This document shows positions 45,921 through 59,109 of a stretch of 64,000 bases of DNA, piece by piece; the stretch's first letter is position 1; every line of letters starts with the position of its first letter. The stretch spans positions 558,001 to 622,000 of the forward strand of contig JAYWLJ010000072.1 of NCBI GenBank assembly GCA_037074615.1. Direction: 5' to 3'. The stretch comes from Leucaena leucocephala (lineage: Eukaryota > Streptophyta > Magnoliopsida > Fabales > Fabaceae). Below the pieces are notes generated by a model. That model saw only the letters and a program-made list of their open reading frames with translations, did no database searches and was not told the DNA's origin. Position numbers and translations under genes: made by a program.

Positions 45921-46284
45921 GATAGGGAGATCGCGATCCATGCATATATTGGCATCCATACGGATCTCATCATAAAAATCCTGGAGAGCAATACGATGAC
46001 TGAACAAACCGTACTCATCGTGCTTAATTGAGGAGTTTAAACTCCAATGGATTTTGCCATCATAAAAAGGGGTGCCACACGAGGACTTCCCAGGAGGTCA
46101 CCCATCCAAGTACTACTCTAGCCCAAGCACGCTTAACTGCATAGTTTGGACTCGCACGGATTTCGACCGCGAAAAAGGGGTGCAACACGAGGACTTCCTA
46201 GGAGGTCACCCATCCAAGTACTACTCTTGCCCAAGCACGCTTAACTGCATAGTTTGGACTCGCACGGATTTTGGCGGGGAAAAA

Positions 46285-46403
46285 GGGGTGCAACACGAGG
46301 ACTTCCCAGGAGGTCACCCATCCTAGTACTACTCTCGCCCAAGCACGCTTAACTGCGGAGTTCTGATGGGATCCGGTGCATTAGTGCTGGTATGATCGCA
46401 CCC
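46285..46403 (-). rRNA. 5S rRNA, class B
   Basis: Consensus gene. Confidence 0.97.
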
Positions 46404-46767
46404 GATAGGGAGATCCCGATCAATGCATATATTGGCATCCATACGGATCTCATCATAAAAATCCTGGAGAGCAATACGATGACTGAACAAACCTTACTCA
46501 TCGTGCTTAATTGAGGAGTTTAAACTCCAATGGATTTTGCCATCATAAAAAGGGGTGCCACACGAGGACTTCCCAGGAGGTCACCCATCCTAGTACTACT
46601 CTCGCCCAAGCACGCTTAACTGCATAGTTTGGACTCGCACGGATTTCGACCGCGAAAAAGGGGTGCAACACGAGGACTTCCCAGGAGGTCACCCATCCAA
46701 GTACTACTCTCGCCCAAGCACGCTTAACTGCATAGTTTGGACTCGCACGGATTTCGGCGGGGAAAAA

Positions 46768-46886
46768 GGGGTGCAACACGAGGACTTCCCAGGAGGTCAC
46801 CCATCCTAGTACTACTCTCGCCCAAGCACGCTTAACTGCGGAGTTCTGATGGGATCCGGTGCATTAGTGCTGGTATGATCGCACCC
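46768..46886 (-). rRNA. 5S rRNA, class C3
   Basis: Consensus gene. Confidence 0.97.
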
Positions 46887-47358
46887 GATAGGGAGATCCC
46901 GATCAATGCATATATTGGCATCCATACGGATCTCATCATAAAAATCCTGGAGAGCAATACGATGACTGAACAAACCGTACTCATCGTGCTTAATTGAGGA
47001 GTTTAAACTCCAATGGATTTTGCCATCATAAAAAGGGGTGCAACACGAGGACTTCCCAGGAGGTCACCCATCCAAGTACTACTCTCGCCCAAGCACGCTT
47101 AACTGCATAGTTTGGACTCGCACGGATTTCGACCGCGAAAAAGGGGTGCAACACGAGGACTTCCCAGGAGGTCACCCATCCAAGTACTACTCTCGCCCAA
47201 GCACGCTTAACTGCATAGTTTGGACTCGCACGGATTTCGACCGCGAAAAAGGGGTGCAACACGAGGACTTCCCAGGAGGTCACCCATCCAAGTACTACTC
47301 TCGCCCAAGCACGCTTAACTGCATAGTTTGGACTCGCACGGATTTCGGCGGGGAAAAA

Positions 47359-47477
47359 GGGGTGCAACACGAGGACTTCCCAGGAGGTCACCCATCCTAG
47401 TACTACTCTCGCCCAAGCACGCTTAACTGCGGAGTTCTGATGGGATCCGGTGCATTAGTGCTGGTATGATCGCACCC
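47359..47477 (-). rRNA. 5S rRNA, class D
   Basis: Consensus gene. Confidence 0.97.
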
Positions 47478-47733
47478 GATAGGGAGATCGCGATCAATGC
47501 ATATATTGGCATCCATACGGATCTCATCATAAAAATCCTGGAGAGCAATACGATGACTGAACAAACCGTACTCATCGTGCTTAATTGAGGAGTTTAAACT
47601 CCAATGGATTTTGCCATCATAAAAAGGGGTGCAACACGAGGACTTCCCAGGAGGTCACCCATCCAAGTACTACTCTCGCCCAAGCACGCTTAACTGCATA
47701 GTTTGGACTCGCACGGATTTCGGCGGGGAAAAA

Positions 47734-47852
47734 GGGGTGCAACACGAGGACTTCCCAGGAGGTCACCCATCCTAGTACTACTCTCGCCCAAGCACGCTTA
47801 ACTGCGGAGTTCTGATGGGATCCGGTGCATTAGTGCTGGTATGACCGCACCC
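47734..47852 (-). rRNA. 5S rRNA, class A
   Basis: A8G; has C119, unlike the class A genes one block to each side. Confidence 0.97.
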
Positions 47853-48216
47853 GATAGGGAGATCGCGATCCATGCATATATTGGCATCCATACGGATCTC
47901 ATCATAAAAATCCTGGAGAGCAATACGATGACTGAACAAACCGTACTCATCGTGCTTAATTGAGGAGTTTAAACTCCAATGGATTTTGCCATCATAAAAA
48001 GGGGTGCCACACGAGGACTTCCCAGGAGGTCACCCATCCAAGTACTACTCTAGCCCAAGCACGCTTAACTGCATAGTTTGGACTCGCACGGATTTCGACC
48101 GCGAAAAAGGGGTGCAACACGAGGACTTCCTAGGAGGTCACCCATCCAAGTACTACTCTTGCCCAAGCACGCTTAACTGCATAGTTTGGACTCGCACGGA
48201 TTTTGGCGGGGAAAAA

Positions 48217-48335
48217 GGGGTGCAACACGAGGACTTCCCAGGAGGTCACCCATCCTAGTACTACTCTCGCCCAAGCACGCTTAACTGCGGAGTTCTGATG
48301 GGATCCGGTGCATTAGTGCTGGTATGATCGCACCC
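48217..48335 (-). rRNA. 5S rRNA, class B
   Basis: Consensus gene. Confidence 0.97.
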
Positions 48336-48699
48336 GATAGGGAGATCCCGATCAATGCATATATTGGCATCCATACGGATCTCATCATAAAAATCCTGGA
48401 GAGCAATACGATGACTGAACAAACCTTACTCATCGTGCTTAATTGAGGAGTTTAAACTCCAATGGATTTTGCCATCATAAAAAGGGGTGCCACACGAGGA
48501 CTTCCCAGGAGGTCACCCATCCTAGTACTACTCTCGCCCAAGCACGCTTAACTGCATAGTTTGGACTCGCACGGATTTCGACCGCGAAAAAGGGGTGCAA
48601 CACGAGGACTTCCCAGGAGGTCACCCATCCAAGTACTACTCTCGCCCAAGCACGCTTAACTGCATAGTTTGGACTCGCACGGATTTCGGCGGGGAAAAA

Positions 48700-48818
48700 G
48701 GGGTGCAACACGAGGACTTCCCAGGAGGTCACCCATCCTAGTACTACTCTCGCCCAAGCACGCTTAACTGCGGAGTTCTGATGGGATCCGGTGCATTAGT
48801 GCTGGTATGATCGCACCC
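48700..48818 (-). rRNA. 5S rRNA, class C3
   Basis: Consensus gene. Confidence 0.97.
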
Positions 48819-49290
48819 GATAGGGAGATCCCGATCAATGCATATATTGGCATCCATACGGATCTCATCATAAAAATCCTGGAGAGCAATACGATGACTG
48901 AACAAACCGTACTCATCGTGCTTAATTGAGGAGTTTAAACTCCAATGGATTTTGCCATCATAAAAAGGGGTGCAACACGAGGACTTCCCAGGAGGTCACC
49001 CATCCAAGTACTACTCTCGCCCAAGCACGCTTAACTGCATAGTTTGGACTCGCACGGATTTCGACCGCGAAAAAGGGGTGCAACACGAGGACTTCCCAGG
49101 AGGTCACCCATCCAAGTACTACTCTCGCCCAAGCACGCTTAACTGCATAGTTTGGACTCGCACGGATTTCGACCGCGAAAAAGGGGTGCAACACGAGGAC
49201 TTCCCAGGAGGTCACCCATCCAAGTACTACTCTCGCCCAAGCACGCTTAACTGCATAGTTTGGACTCGCACGGATTTCGGCGGGGAAAAA

Positions 49291-49409
49291 GGGGTGCAAC
49301 ACGAGGACTTCCCAGGAGGTCACCCATCCTAGTACTACTCTCGCCCAAGCACGCTTAACTGCGGAGTTCTGATGGGATCCGGTGCATTAGTGCTGGTATG
49401 ATCGCACCC
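49291..49409 (-). rRNA. 5S rRNA, class D
   Basis: Consensus gene. Confidence 0.97.
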
Positions 49410-49665
49410 GATAGGGAGATCGCGATCAATGCATATATTGGCATCCATACGGATCTCATCATAAAAATCCTGGAGAGCAATACGATGACTGAACAAACCG
49501 TACTCATCGTGCTTAATTGAGGAGTTTAAACTCCAATGGATTTTGCCATCATAAAAAGGGGTGCAACACGAGGACTTCCCAGGAGGTCACCCATCCAAGT
49601 ACTACTCTCGCCCAAGCACGCTTAACTGCATAGTTTGGACTCGCACGGATTTCGGCGGGGAAAAA

Positions 49666-49784
49666 TGGGTGCAACACGAGGACTTCCCAGGAGGTCACCC
49701 ATCCTAGTACTACTCTCGCCCAAGCACGCTTAACTGCGGAGTTCTGATGGGATCCGGTGCATTAGTGCTGGTATGACCGCACCC
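49666..49784 (-). rRNA. 5S rRNA, class A with C119A
   Basis: A8G plus C119A (T at 49666), as at 45802. Confidence 0.96.
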
Positions 49785-50148
49785 GATAGGGAGATCGCGA
49801 TCCATGCATATATTGGCATCCATACGGATCTCATCATAAAAATCCTGGAGAGCAATACGATGACTGAACAAACCGTACTCATCGTGCTTAATTGAGGAGT
49901 TTAAACTCCAATGGATTTTGCCATCATAAAAAGGGGTGCCACACGAGGACTTCCCAGGAGGTCACCCATCCAAGTACTACTCTAGCCCAAGCACGCTTAA
50001 CTGCATAGTTTGGACTCGCACGGATTTCGACCGCGAAAAAGGGGTGCAACACGAGGACTTCCTAGGAGGTCACCCATCCAAGTACTACTCTTGCCCAAGC
50101 ACGCTTAACTGCATAGTTTGGACTCGCACGGATTTTGGCGGGGAAAAA

Positions 50149-50267
50149 GGGGTGCAACACGAGGACTTCCCAGGAGGTCACCCATCCTAGTACTACTCTC
50201 GCCCAAGCACGCTTAACTGCGGAGTTCTGATGGGATCCGGTGCATTAGTGCTGGTATGATCGCACCC
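50149..50267 (-). rRNA. 5S rRNA, class B
   Basis: Consensus gene. Confidence 0.97.
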
Positions 50268-50631
50268 GATAGGGAGATCCCGATCAATGCATATATTGGC
50301 ATCCATACGGATCTCATCATAAAAATCCTGGAGAGCAATACGATGACTGAACAAACCTTACTCATCGTGCTTAATTGAGGAGTTTAAACTCCAATGGATT
50401 TTGCCATCATAAAAAGGGGTGCCACACGAGGACTTCCCAGGAGGTCACCCATCCTAGTACTACTCTCGCCCAAGCACGCTTAACTGCATAGTTTGGACTC
50501 GCACGGATTTCGACCGCGAAAAAGGGGTGCAACACGAGGACTTCCCAGGAGGTCACCCATCCAAGTACTACTCTCGCCCAAGCACGCTTAACTGCATAGT
50601 TTGGACTCGCACGGATTTCGGCGGGGAAAAA

Positions 50632-50750
50632 GGGGTGCAACACGAGGACTTCCCAGGAGGTCACCCATCCTAGTACTACTCTCGCCCAAGCACGCTTAAC
50701 TGCGGAGTTCTGATGGGATCCGGTGCATTAGTGCTGGTATGATCGCACCC
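50632..50750 (-). rRNA. 5S rRNA, class C3
   Basis: Consensus gene. Confidence 0.97.
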
Positions 50751-51222
50751 GATAGGGAGATCCCGATCAATGCATATATTGGCATCCATACGGATCTCAT
50801 CATAAAAATCCTGGAGAGCAATACGATGACTGAACAAACCGTACTCATCGTGCTTAATTGAGGAGTTTAAACTCCAATGGATTTTGCCATCATAAAAAGG
50901 GGTGCAACACGAGGACTTCCCAGGAGGTCACCCATCCAAGTACTACTCTCGCCCAAGCACGCTTAACTGCATAGTTTGGACTCGCACGGATTTCGACCGC
51001 GAAAAAGGGGTGCAACACGAGGACTTCCCAGGAGGTCACCCATCCAAGTACTACTCTCGCCCAAGCACGCTTAACTGCATAGTTTGGACTCGCACGGATT
51101 TCGACCGCGAAAAAGGGGTGCAACACGAGGACTTCCCAGGAGGTCACCCATCCAAGTACTACTCTCGCCCAAGCACGCTTAACTGCATAGTTTGGACTCG
51201 CACGGATTTCGGCGGGGAAAAA

Positions 51223-51341
51223 GGGGTGCAACACGAGGACTTCCCAGGAGGTCACCCATCCTAGTACTACTCTCGCCCAAGCACGCTTAACTGCGGAGTT
51301 CTGATGGGATCCGGTGCATTAGTGCTGGTATGATCGCACCC
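51223..51341 (-). rRNA. 5S rRNA, class D
   Basis: Consensus gene. Confidence 0.97.
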
Positions 51342-51597
51342 GATAGGGAGATCGCGATCAATGCATATATTGGCATCCATACGGATCTCATCATAAAAAT
51401 CCTGGAGAGCAATACGATGACTGAACAAACCGTACTCATCGTGCTTAATTGAGGAGTTTAAACTCCAATGGATTTTGCCATCATAAAAAGGGGTGCAACA
51501 CGAGGACTTCCCAGGAGGTCACCCATCCAAGTACTACTCTCGCCCAAGCACGCTTAACTGCATAGTTTGGACTCGCACGGATTTCGGCGGGGAAAAA

Positions 51598-51716
51598 GGG
51601 GTGCAACACGAGGACTTCCCAGGAGGTCACCCATCCTAGTACTACTCTCGCCCAAGCACGCTTAACTGCGGAGTTCTGATGGGATCCGGTGCATTAGTGC
51701 TGGTATGACCGCACCC
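51598..51716 (-). rRNA. 5S rRNA, class A
   Basis: A8G; its spacer has a private G at 51799. Confidence 0.97.
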
Positions 51717-52080
51717 GATAGGGAGATCGCGATCCATGCATATATTGGCATCCATACGGATCTCATCATAAAAATCCTGGAGAGCAATACGATGACTGGA
51801 CAAACCGTACTCATCGTGCTTAATTGAGGAGTTTAAACTCCAATGGATTTTGCCATCATAAAAAGGGGTGCCACACGAGGACTTCCCAGGAGGTCACCCA
51901 TCCAAGTACTACTCTAGCCCAAGCACGCTTAACTGCATAGTTTGGACTCGCACGGATTTCGACCGCGAAAAAGGGGTGCAACACGAGGACTTCCTAGGAG
52001 GTCACCCATCCAAGTACTACTCTTGCCCAAGCACGCTTAACTGCATAGTTTGGACTCGCACGGATTTTGGCGGGGAAAAA

Positions 52081-52199
52081 GGGGTGCAACACGAGGACTT
52101 CCCAGGAGGTCACCCATCCTAGTACTACTCTCGCCCAAGCACGCTTAACTGCGGAGTTCTGATGGGATCCGGTGCATTAGTGCTGGTATGATCGCACCC
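52081..52199 (-). rRNA. 5S rRNA, class B
   Basis: Consensus gene. Confidence 0.97.
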
Positions 52200-52563
52200 G
52201 ATAGGGAGATCCCGATCAATGCATATATTGGCATCCATACGGATCTCATCATAAAAATCCTGGAGAGCAATACGATGACTGAACAAACCTTACTCATCGT
52301 GCTTAATTGAGGAGTTTAAACTCCAATGGATTTTGCCATCATAAAAAGGGGTGCCACACGAGGACTTCCCAGGAGGTCACCCATCCTAGTACTACTCTCG
52401 CCCAAGCACGCTTAACTGCATAGTTTGGACTCGCACGGATTTCGACCGCGAAAAAGGGGTGCAACACGAGGACTTCCCAGGAGGTCACCCATCCAAGTAC
52501 TACTCTCGCCCAAGCACGCTTAACTGCATAGTTTGGACTCGCACGGATTTCGGCGGGGAAAAA

Positions 52564-52682
52564 GGGGTGCAACACGAGGACTTCCCAGGAGGTCACCCAT
52601 CCTAGTACTACTCTCGCCCAAGCACGCTTAACTGCGGAGTTCTGATGGGATCCGGTGCATTAGTGCTGGTATGATCGCACCC
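52564..52682 (-). rRNA. 5S rRNA, class C2 (first of two)
   Basis: Consensus gene; its spacer has a private A at 52733. Confidence 0.97.
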
Positions 52683-53046
52683 GATAGGGAGATCCCGATC
52701 AATGCATATATTGGCATCCATACGGATCTCATAATAAAAATCCTGGAGAGCAATACGATGACTGAACAAACCGTACTCATCGTGCTTAATTGAGGAGTTT
52801 AAACTCCAATGGATTTTGCCATCATAAAAAGGGGTGCAACACGAGGACTTCCCAGGAGGTCACCCATCCAAGTACTACTCTCGCCCAAGCACGCTTAACT
52901 GCATAGTTTGGACTCGCACGGATTTCGACCGCGAAAAAGGGGTGCAACACGAGGACTTCCCAGGAGGTCACCCATCCAAGTACTACTCTCGCCCAAGCAC
53001 GCTTAACTGCATAGTTTGGACTCGCACGGATTTCGGCGGGGAAAAA

Positions 53047-53165
53047 GGGGTGCAACACGAGGACTTCCCAGGAGGTCACCCATCCTAGTACTACTCTCGC
53101 CCAAGCACGCTTAACTGCGGAGTTCTGATGGGATCCGGTGCATTAGTGCTGGTATGATCGCACCC
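53047..53165 (-). rRNA. 5S rRNA, class C2 (second of two)
   Basis: Consensus gene in the extra C unit. Confidence 0.97.
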
Positions 53166-53529
53166 GATAGGGAGATCCCGATCAATGCATATATTGGCAT
53201 CCATACGGATCTCATCATAAAAATCCTGGAGAGCAATACGATGACTGAACAAACCGTACTCATCGTGCTTAATTGAGGAGTTTAAACTCCAATGGATTTT
53301 GCCATCATAAAAAGGGGTGCAACACGAGGACTTCCCAGGAGGTCACCCATCCAAGTACTACTCTCGCCCAAGCACGCTTAACTGCATAGTTTGGACTCGC
53401 ACGGATTTCGACCGCGAAAAAGGGGTGCAACACGAGGACTTCCCAGGAGGTCACCCATCCAAGTACTACTCTCGCCCAAGCACGCTTAACTGCATAGTTT
53501 GGACTCGCACGGATTTCGGCGGGGAAAAA

Positions 53530-53648
53530 GGGGTGCAACACGAGGACTTCCCAGGAGGTCACCCATCCTAGTACTACTCTCGCCCAAGCACGCTTAACTG
53601 CGGAGTTCTGATGGGATCCGGTGCATTAGTGCTGGTATGATCGCACCC
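53530..53648 (-). rRNA. 5S rRNA, class D
   Basis: Consensus gene. Confidence 0.97.
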
Positions 53649-53904
53649 GATAGGGAGATCGCGATCAATGCATATATTGGCATCCATACGGATCTCATCA
53701 TAAAAATCCTGGAGAGCAATACGATGACTGAACAAACCGTACTCATCGTGCTTAATTGAGGAGTTTAAACTCCAATGGATTTTGCCATCATAAAAAGGGG
53801 TGCAACACGAGGACTTCCCAGGAGGTCACCCATCCAAGTACTACTCTCGCCCAAGCACGCTTAACTGCATAGTTTGGACTCGCACGGATTTCGGCGGGGA
53901 AAAA

Positions 53905-54023
53905 GGGGTGCAACACGAGGACTTCCCAGGAGGTCACCCATCCTAGTACTACTCTCGCCCAAGCACGCTTAACTGCGGAGTTCTGATGGGATCCGGTGCA
54001 TTAGTGCTGGTATGACCGCACCC
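53905..54023 (-). rRNA. 5S rRNA, class A
   Basis: A8G. Confidence 0.97.
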
Positions 54024-54387
54024 GATAGGGAGATCGCGATCCATGCATATATTGGCATCCATACGGATCTCATCATAAAAATCCTGGAGAGCAATACGAT
54101 GACTGAACAAACCGTACTCATCGTGCTTAATTGAGGAGTTTAAACTCCAATGGATTTTGCCATCATAAAAAGGGGTGCCACACGAGGACTTCCCAGGAGG
54201 TCACCCATCCAAGTACTACTCTAGCCCAAGCACGCTTAACTGCATAGTTTGGACTCGCACGGATTTCGACCGCGAAAAAGGGGTGCAACACGAGGACTTC
54301 CTAGGAGGTCACCCATCCAAGTACTACTCTTGCCCAAGCACGCTTAACTGCATAGTTTGGACTCGCACGGATTTTGGCGGGGAAAAA

Positions 54388-54506
54388 GGGGTGCAACACG
54401 AGGACTTCCCAGGAGGTCACCCATCCTAGTACTACTCTCGCCCAAGCACGCTTAACTGCGGAGTTCTGATGGGATCCGGTGCATTAGTGCTGGTATGATC
54501 GCACCC
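54388..54506 (-). rRNA. 5S rRNA, class B
   Basis: Consensus gene. Confidence 0.97.
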
Positions 54507-54870
54507 GATAGGGAGATCCCGATCAATGCATATATTGGCATCCATACGGATCTCATCATAAAAATCCTGGAGAGCAATACGATGACTGAACAAACCTTAC
54601 TCATCGTGCTTAATTGAGGAGTTTAAACTCCAATGGATTTTGCCATCATAAAAAGGGGTGCCACACGAGGACTTCCCAGGAGGTCACCCATCCTAGTACT
54701 ACTCTCGCCCAAGCACGCTTAACTGCATAGTTTGGACTCGCACGGATTTCGACCGCGAAAAAGGGGTGCAACACGAGGACTTCCCAGGAGGTCACCCATC
54801 CAAGTACTACTCTCGCCCAAGCACGCTTAACTGCATAGTTTGGACTCGCACGGATTTCGGCGGGGAAAAA

Positions 54871-54989
54871 GGGGTGCAACACGAGGACTTCCCAGGAGGT
54901 CACCCATCCTAGTACTACTCTCGCCCAAGCACGCTTAACTGCGGAGTTCTGATGGGATCCGGTGCATTAGTGCTGGTATGATCGCACCC
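54871..54989 (-). rRNA. 5S rRNA, class C3
   Basis: Consensus gene; last C3 unit. Confidence 0.97.
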
Positions 54990-55461
54990 GATAGGGAGAT
55001 CCCGATCAATGCATATATTGGCATCCATACGGATCTCATCATAAAAATCCTGGAGAGCAATACGATGACTGAACAAACCGTACTCATCGTGCTTAATTGA
55101 GGAGTTTAAACTCCAATGGATTTTGCCATCATAAAAAGGGGTGCAACACGAGGACTTCCCAGGAGGTCACCCATCCAAGTACTACTCTCGCCCAAGCACG
55201 CTTAACTGCATAGTTTGGACTCGCACGGATTTCGACCGCGAAAAAGGGGTGCAACACGAGGACTTCCCAGGAGGTCACCCATCCAAGTACTACTCTCGCC
55301 CAAGCACGCTTAACTGCATAGTTTGGACTCGCACGGATTTCGACCGCGAAAAAGGGGTGCAACACGAGGACTTCCCAGGAGGTCACCCATCCAAGTACTA
55401 CTCTCGCCCAAGCACGCTTAACTGCATAGTTTGGACTCGCACGGATTTCGGCGGGGAAAAA

Positions 55462-55580
55462 GGGGTGCAACACGAGGACTTCCCAGGAGGTCACCCATCC
55501 TAGTACTACTCTCGCCCAAGCACGCTTAACTGCGGAGTTCTGATGGGATCCGGTGCATTAGTGCTGGTATGATCGCACCC
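55462..55580 (-). rRNA. 5S rRNA, class D
   Basis: Consensus gene. Confidence 0.97.
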
Positions 55581-55836
55581 GATAGGGAGATCGCGATCAA
55601 TGCATATATTGGCATCCATACGGATCTCATCATAAAAATCCTGGAGAGCAATACGATGACTGAACAAACCGTACTCATCGTGCTTAATTGAGGAGTTTAA
55701 ACTCCAATGGATTTTGCCATCATAAAAAGGGGTGCAACACGAGGACTTCCCAGGAGGTCACCCATCCAAGTACTACTCTCGCCCAAGCACGCTTAACTGC
55801 ATAGTTTGGACTCGCACGGATTTCGGCGGGGAAAAA

Positions 55837-55955
55837 GGGGTGCAACACGAGGACTTCCCAGGAGGTCACCCATCCTAGTACTACTCTCGCCCAAGCACGC
55901 TTAACTGCGGAGTTCTGATGGGATCCGGTGCATTAGTGCTGGTATGACCGCACCC
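55837..55955 (-). rRNA. 5S rRNA, class A
   Basis: A8G. Confidence 0.97.
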
Positions 55956-56319
55956 GATAGGGAGATCGCGATCCATGCATATATTGGCATCCATACGGAT
56001 CTCATCATAAAAATCCTGGAGAGCAATACGATGACTGAACAAACCGTACTCATCGTGCTTAATTGAGGAGTTTAAACTCCAATGGATTTTGCCATCATAA
56101 AAAGGGGTGCCACACGAGGACTTCCCAGGAGGTCACCCATCCAAGTACTACTCTAGCCCAAGCACGCTTAACTGCATAGTTTGGACTCGCACGGATTTCG
56201 ACCGCGAAAAAGGGGTGCAACACGAGGACTTCCTAGGAGGTCACCCATCCAAGTACTACTCTTGCCCAAGCACGCTTAACTGCATAGTTTGGACTCGCAC
56301 GGATTTTGGCGGGGAAAAA

Positions 56320-56438
56320 GGGGTGCAACACGAGGACTTCCCAGGAGGTCACCCATCCTAGTACTACTCTCGCCCAAGCACGCTTAACTGCGGAGTTCTG
56401 ATGGGATCCGGTGCATTAGTGCTGGTATGATCGCACCC
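56320..56438 (-). rRNA. 5S rRNA, class B
   Basis: Consensus gene. Confidence 0.97.
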
Positions 56439-56802
56439 GATAGGGAGATCCCGATCAATGCATATATTGGCATCCATACGGATCTCATCATAAAAATCCT
56501 GGAGAGCAATACGATGACTGAACAAACCTTACTCATCGTGCTTAATTGAGGAGTTTAAACTCCAATGGATTTTGCCATCATAAAAAGGGGTGCCACACGA
56601 GGACTTCCCAGGAGGTCACCCATCCTAGTACTACTCTCGCCCAAGCACGCTTAACTGCATAGTTTGGACTCGCACGGATTTCGACCGCGAAAAAGGGGTG
56701 CAACACGAGGACTTCCCAGGAGGTCACCCATCCAAGTACTACTCTCGCCCAAGCACGCTTAACTGCATAGTTTGGACTCGCACGGATTTCGGCGGGGAAA
56801 AA

Positions 56803-56921
56803 GGGGTGCAACACGAGGACTTCCCAGGAGGTCACCCATCCTAGTACTACTCTCGCCCAAGCACGCTTAACTGCGGAGTTCTGATGGGATCCGGTGCATT
56901 AGTGCTGGTATGATCGCACCC
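56803..56921 (-). rRNA. 5S rRNA, class C2
   Basis: Consensus gene. Confidence 0.97.
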
Positions 56922-57285
56922 GATAGGGAGATCCCGATCAATGCATATATTGGCATCCATACGGATCTCATCATAAAAATCCTGGAGAGCAATACGATGA
57001 CTGAACAAACCGTACTCATCGTGCTTAATTGAGGAGTTTAAACTCCAATGGATTTTGCCATCATAAAAAGGGGTGCAACACGAGGACTTCCCAGGAGGTC
57101 ACCCATCCAAGTACTACTCTCGCCCAAGCACGCTTAACTGCATAGTTTGGACTCGCACGGATTTCGACCGCGAAAAAGGGGTGCAACACGAGGACTTCCC
57201 AGGAGGTCACCCATCCAAGTACTACTCTCGCCCAAGCACGCTTAACTGCATAGTTTGGACTCGCACGGATTTCGGCGGGGAAAAA

Positions 57286-57404
57286 GGGGTGCAACACGAG
57301 GACTTCCCAGGAGGTCACCCATCCTAGTACTACTCTCGCCCAAGCACGCTTAACTGCGGAGTTCTGATGGGATCCGGTGTATTAGTGCTGGTATGATCGC
57401 ACCC
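57286..57404 (-). rRNA. 5S rRNA, class D with G25A
   Basis: G25A (plus-strand T at 57380); first appearance of this variant. Confidence 0.96.
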
Positions 57405-57660
57405 GATAGGGAGATCGCGATCAATGCATATATTGGCATCCATACGGATCTCATCATAAAAATCCTGGAGAGCAATACGATGACTGAACAAACCGTACTC
57501 ATCGTGCTTAATTGAGGAGTTTAAACTCCAATGGATTTTGCCATCATAAAAAGGGGTGCAACACGAGGACTTCCCAGGAGGTCACCCATCCAAGTACTAC
57601 TCTCGCCCAAGCACGCTTAACTGCATAGTTTGGACTCGCACGGATTTCGGCGGGGAAAAA

Positions 57661-57779
57661 GGGGTGCAACACGAGGACTTCCCAGGAGGTCACCCATCCT
57701 AGTACTACTCTCGCCCAAGCACGCTTAACTGCGGAGTTCTGATGGGATCCGGTGCATTAGTGCTGGTATGACCGCACCC
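57661..57779 (-). rRNA. 5S rRNA, class A
   Basis: A8G. Confidence 0.97.
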
Positions 57780-58143
57780 GATAGGGAGATCGCGATCCAT
57801 GCATATATTGGCATCCATACGGATCTCATCATAAAAATCCTGGAGAGCAATACGATGACTGAACAAACCGTACTCATCGTGCTTAATTGAGGAGTTTAAA
57901 CTCCAATGGATTTTGCCATCATAAAAAGGGGTGCCACACGAGGACTTCCCAGGAGGTCACCCATCCAAGTACTACTCTAGCCCAAGCACGCTTAACTGCA
58001 TAGTTTGGACTCGCACGGATTTCGACCGCGAAAAAGGGGTGCAACACGAGGACTTCCTAGGAGGTCACCCATCCAAGTACTACTCTTGCCCAAGCACGCT
58101 TAACTGCATAGTTTGGACTCGCACGGATTTTGGCGGGGAAAAA

Positions 58144-58262
58144 GGGGTGCAACACGAGGACTTCCCAGGAGGTCACCCATCCTAGTACTACTCTCGCCCA
58201 AGCACGCTTAACTGCGGAGTTCTGATGGGATCCGGTGCATTAGTGCTGGTATGATCGCACCC
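58144..58262 (-). rRNA. 5S rRNA, class B
   Basis: Consensus gene. Confidence 0.97.
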
Positions 58263-58626
58263 GATAGGGAGATCCCGATCAATGCATATATTGGCATCCA
58301 TACGGATCTCATCATAAAAATCCTGGAGAGCAATACGATGACTGAACAAACCTTACTCATCGTGCTTAATTGAGGAGTTTAAACTCCAATGGATTTTGCC
58401 ATCATAAAAAGGGGTGCCACACGAGGACTTCCCAGGAGGTCACCCATCCTAGTACTACTCTCGCCCAAGCACGCTTAACTGCATAGTTTGGACTCGCACG
58501 GATTTCGACCGCGAAAAAGGGGTGCAACACGAGGACTTCCCAGGAGGTCACCCATCCAAGTACTACTCTCGCCCAAGCACGCTTAACTGCATAGTTTGGA
58601 CTCGCACGGATTTCGGCGGGGAAAAA

Positions 58627-58745
58627 GGGGTGCAACACGAGGACTTCCCAGGAGGTCACCCATCCTAGTACTACTCTCGCCCAAGCACGCTTAACTGCGG
58701 AGTTCTGATGGGATCCGGTGCATTAGTGCTGGTATGATCGCACCC
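58627..58745 (-). rRNA. 5S rRNA, class C2
   Basis: Consensus gene. Confidence 0.97.
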
Positions 58746-59109
58746 GATAGGGAGATCCCGATCAATGCATATATTGGCATCCATACGGATCTCATCATAA
58801 AAATCCTGGAGAGCAATACGATGACTGAACAAACCGTACTCATCGTGCTTAATTGAGGAGTTTAAACTCCAATGGATTTTGCCATCATAAAAAGGGGTGC
58901 AACACGAGGACTTCCCAGGAGGTCACCCATCCAAGTACTACTCTCGCCCAAGCACGCTTAACTGCATAGTTTGGACTCGCACGGATTTCGACCGCGAAAA
59001 AGGGGTGCAACACGAGGACTTCCCAGGAGGTCACCCATCCAAGTACTACTCTCGCCCAAGCACGCTTAACTGCATAGTTTGGACTCGCACGGATTTCGGC
59101 GGGGAAAAA

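Larger units (their letters stand above)
45802..47733 (-). repeat. Block A-B-C3-D (1932 bp), C119A header
   Basis: Truncated copies start at 46069, 46177, 46552, 46660, 47035, 47143, 47251 and 47626. Confidence 0.92.
47734..49665 (-). repeat. Block A-B-C3-D (1932 bp)
   Basis: Truncated copies start at 48001, 48109, 48484, 48592, 48967, 49075, 49183 and 49558. Confidence 0.92.
49666..51597 (-). repeat. Block A-B-C3-D (1932 bp), C119A header
   Basis: Truncated copies start at 49933, 50041, 50416, 50524, 50899, 51007, 51115 and 51490. Confidence 0.92.
51598..53904 (-). repeat. Expanded block A-B-C2-C2-D (2307 bp)
   Basis: Truncated copies start at 51865, 51973, 52348, 52456, 52831, 52939, 53314, 53422 and 53797. 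The C2 unit is present twice. Private bases lie at 51799 and 52733 in the spacers. Confidence 0.92.
53905..55836 (-). repeat. Block A-B-C3-D (1932 bp)
   Basis: Truncated copies start at 54172, 54280, 54655, 54763, 55138, 55246, 55354 and 55729. Confidence 0.92.
55837..57660 (-). repeat. Block A-B-C2-D (1824 bp), G25A in D
   Basis: Truncated copies start at 56104, 56212, 56587, 56695, 57070, 57178 and 57553. Confidence 0.92.
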
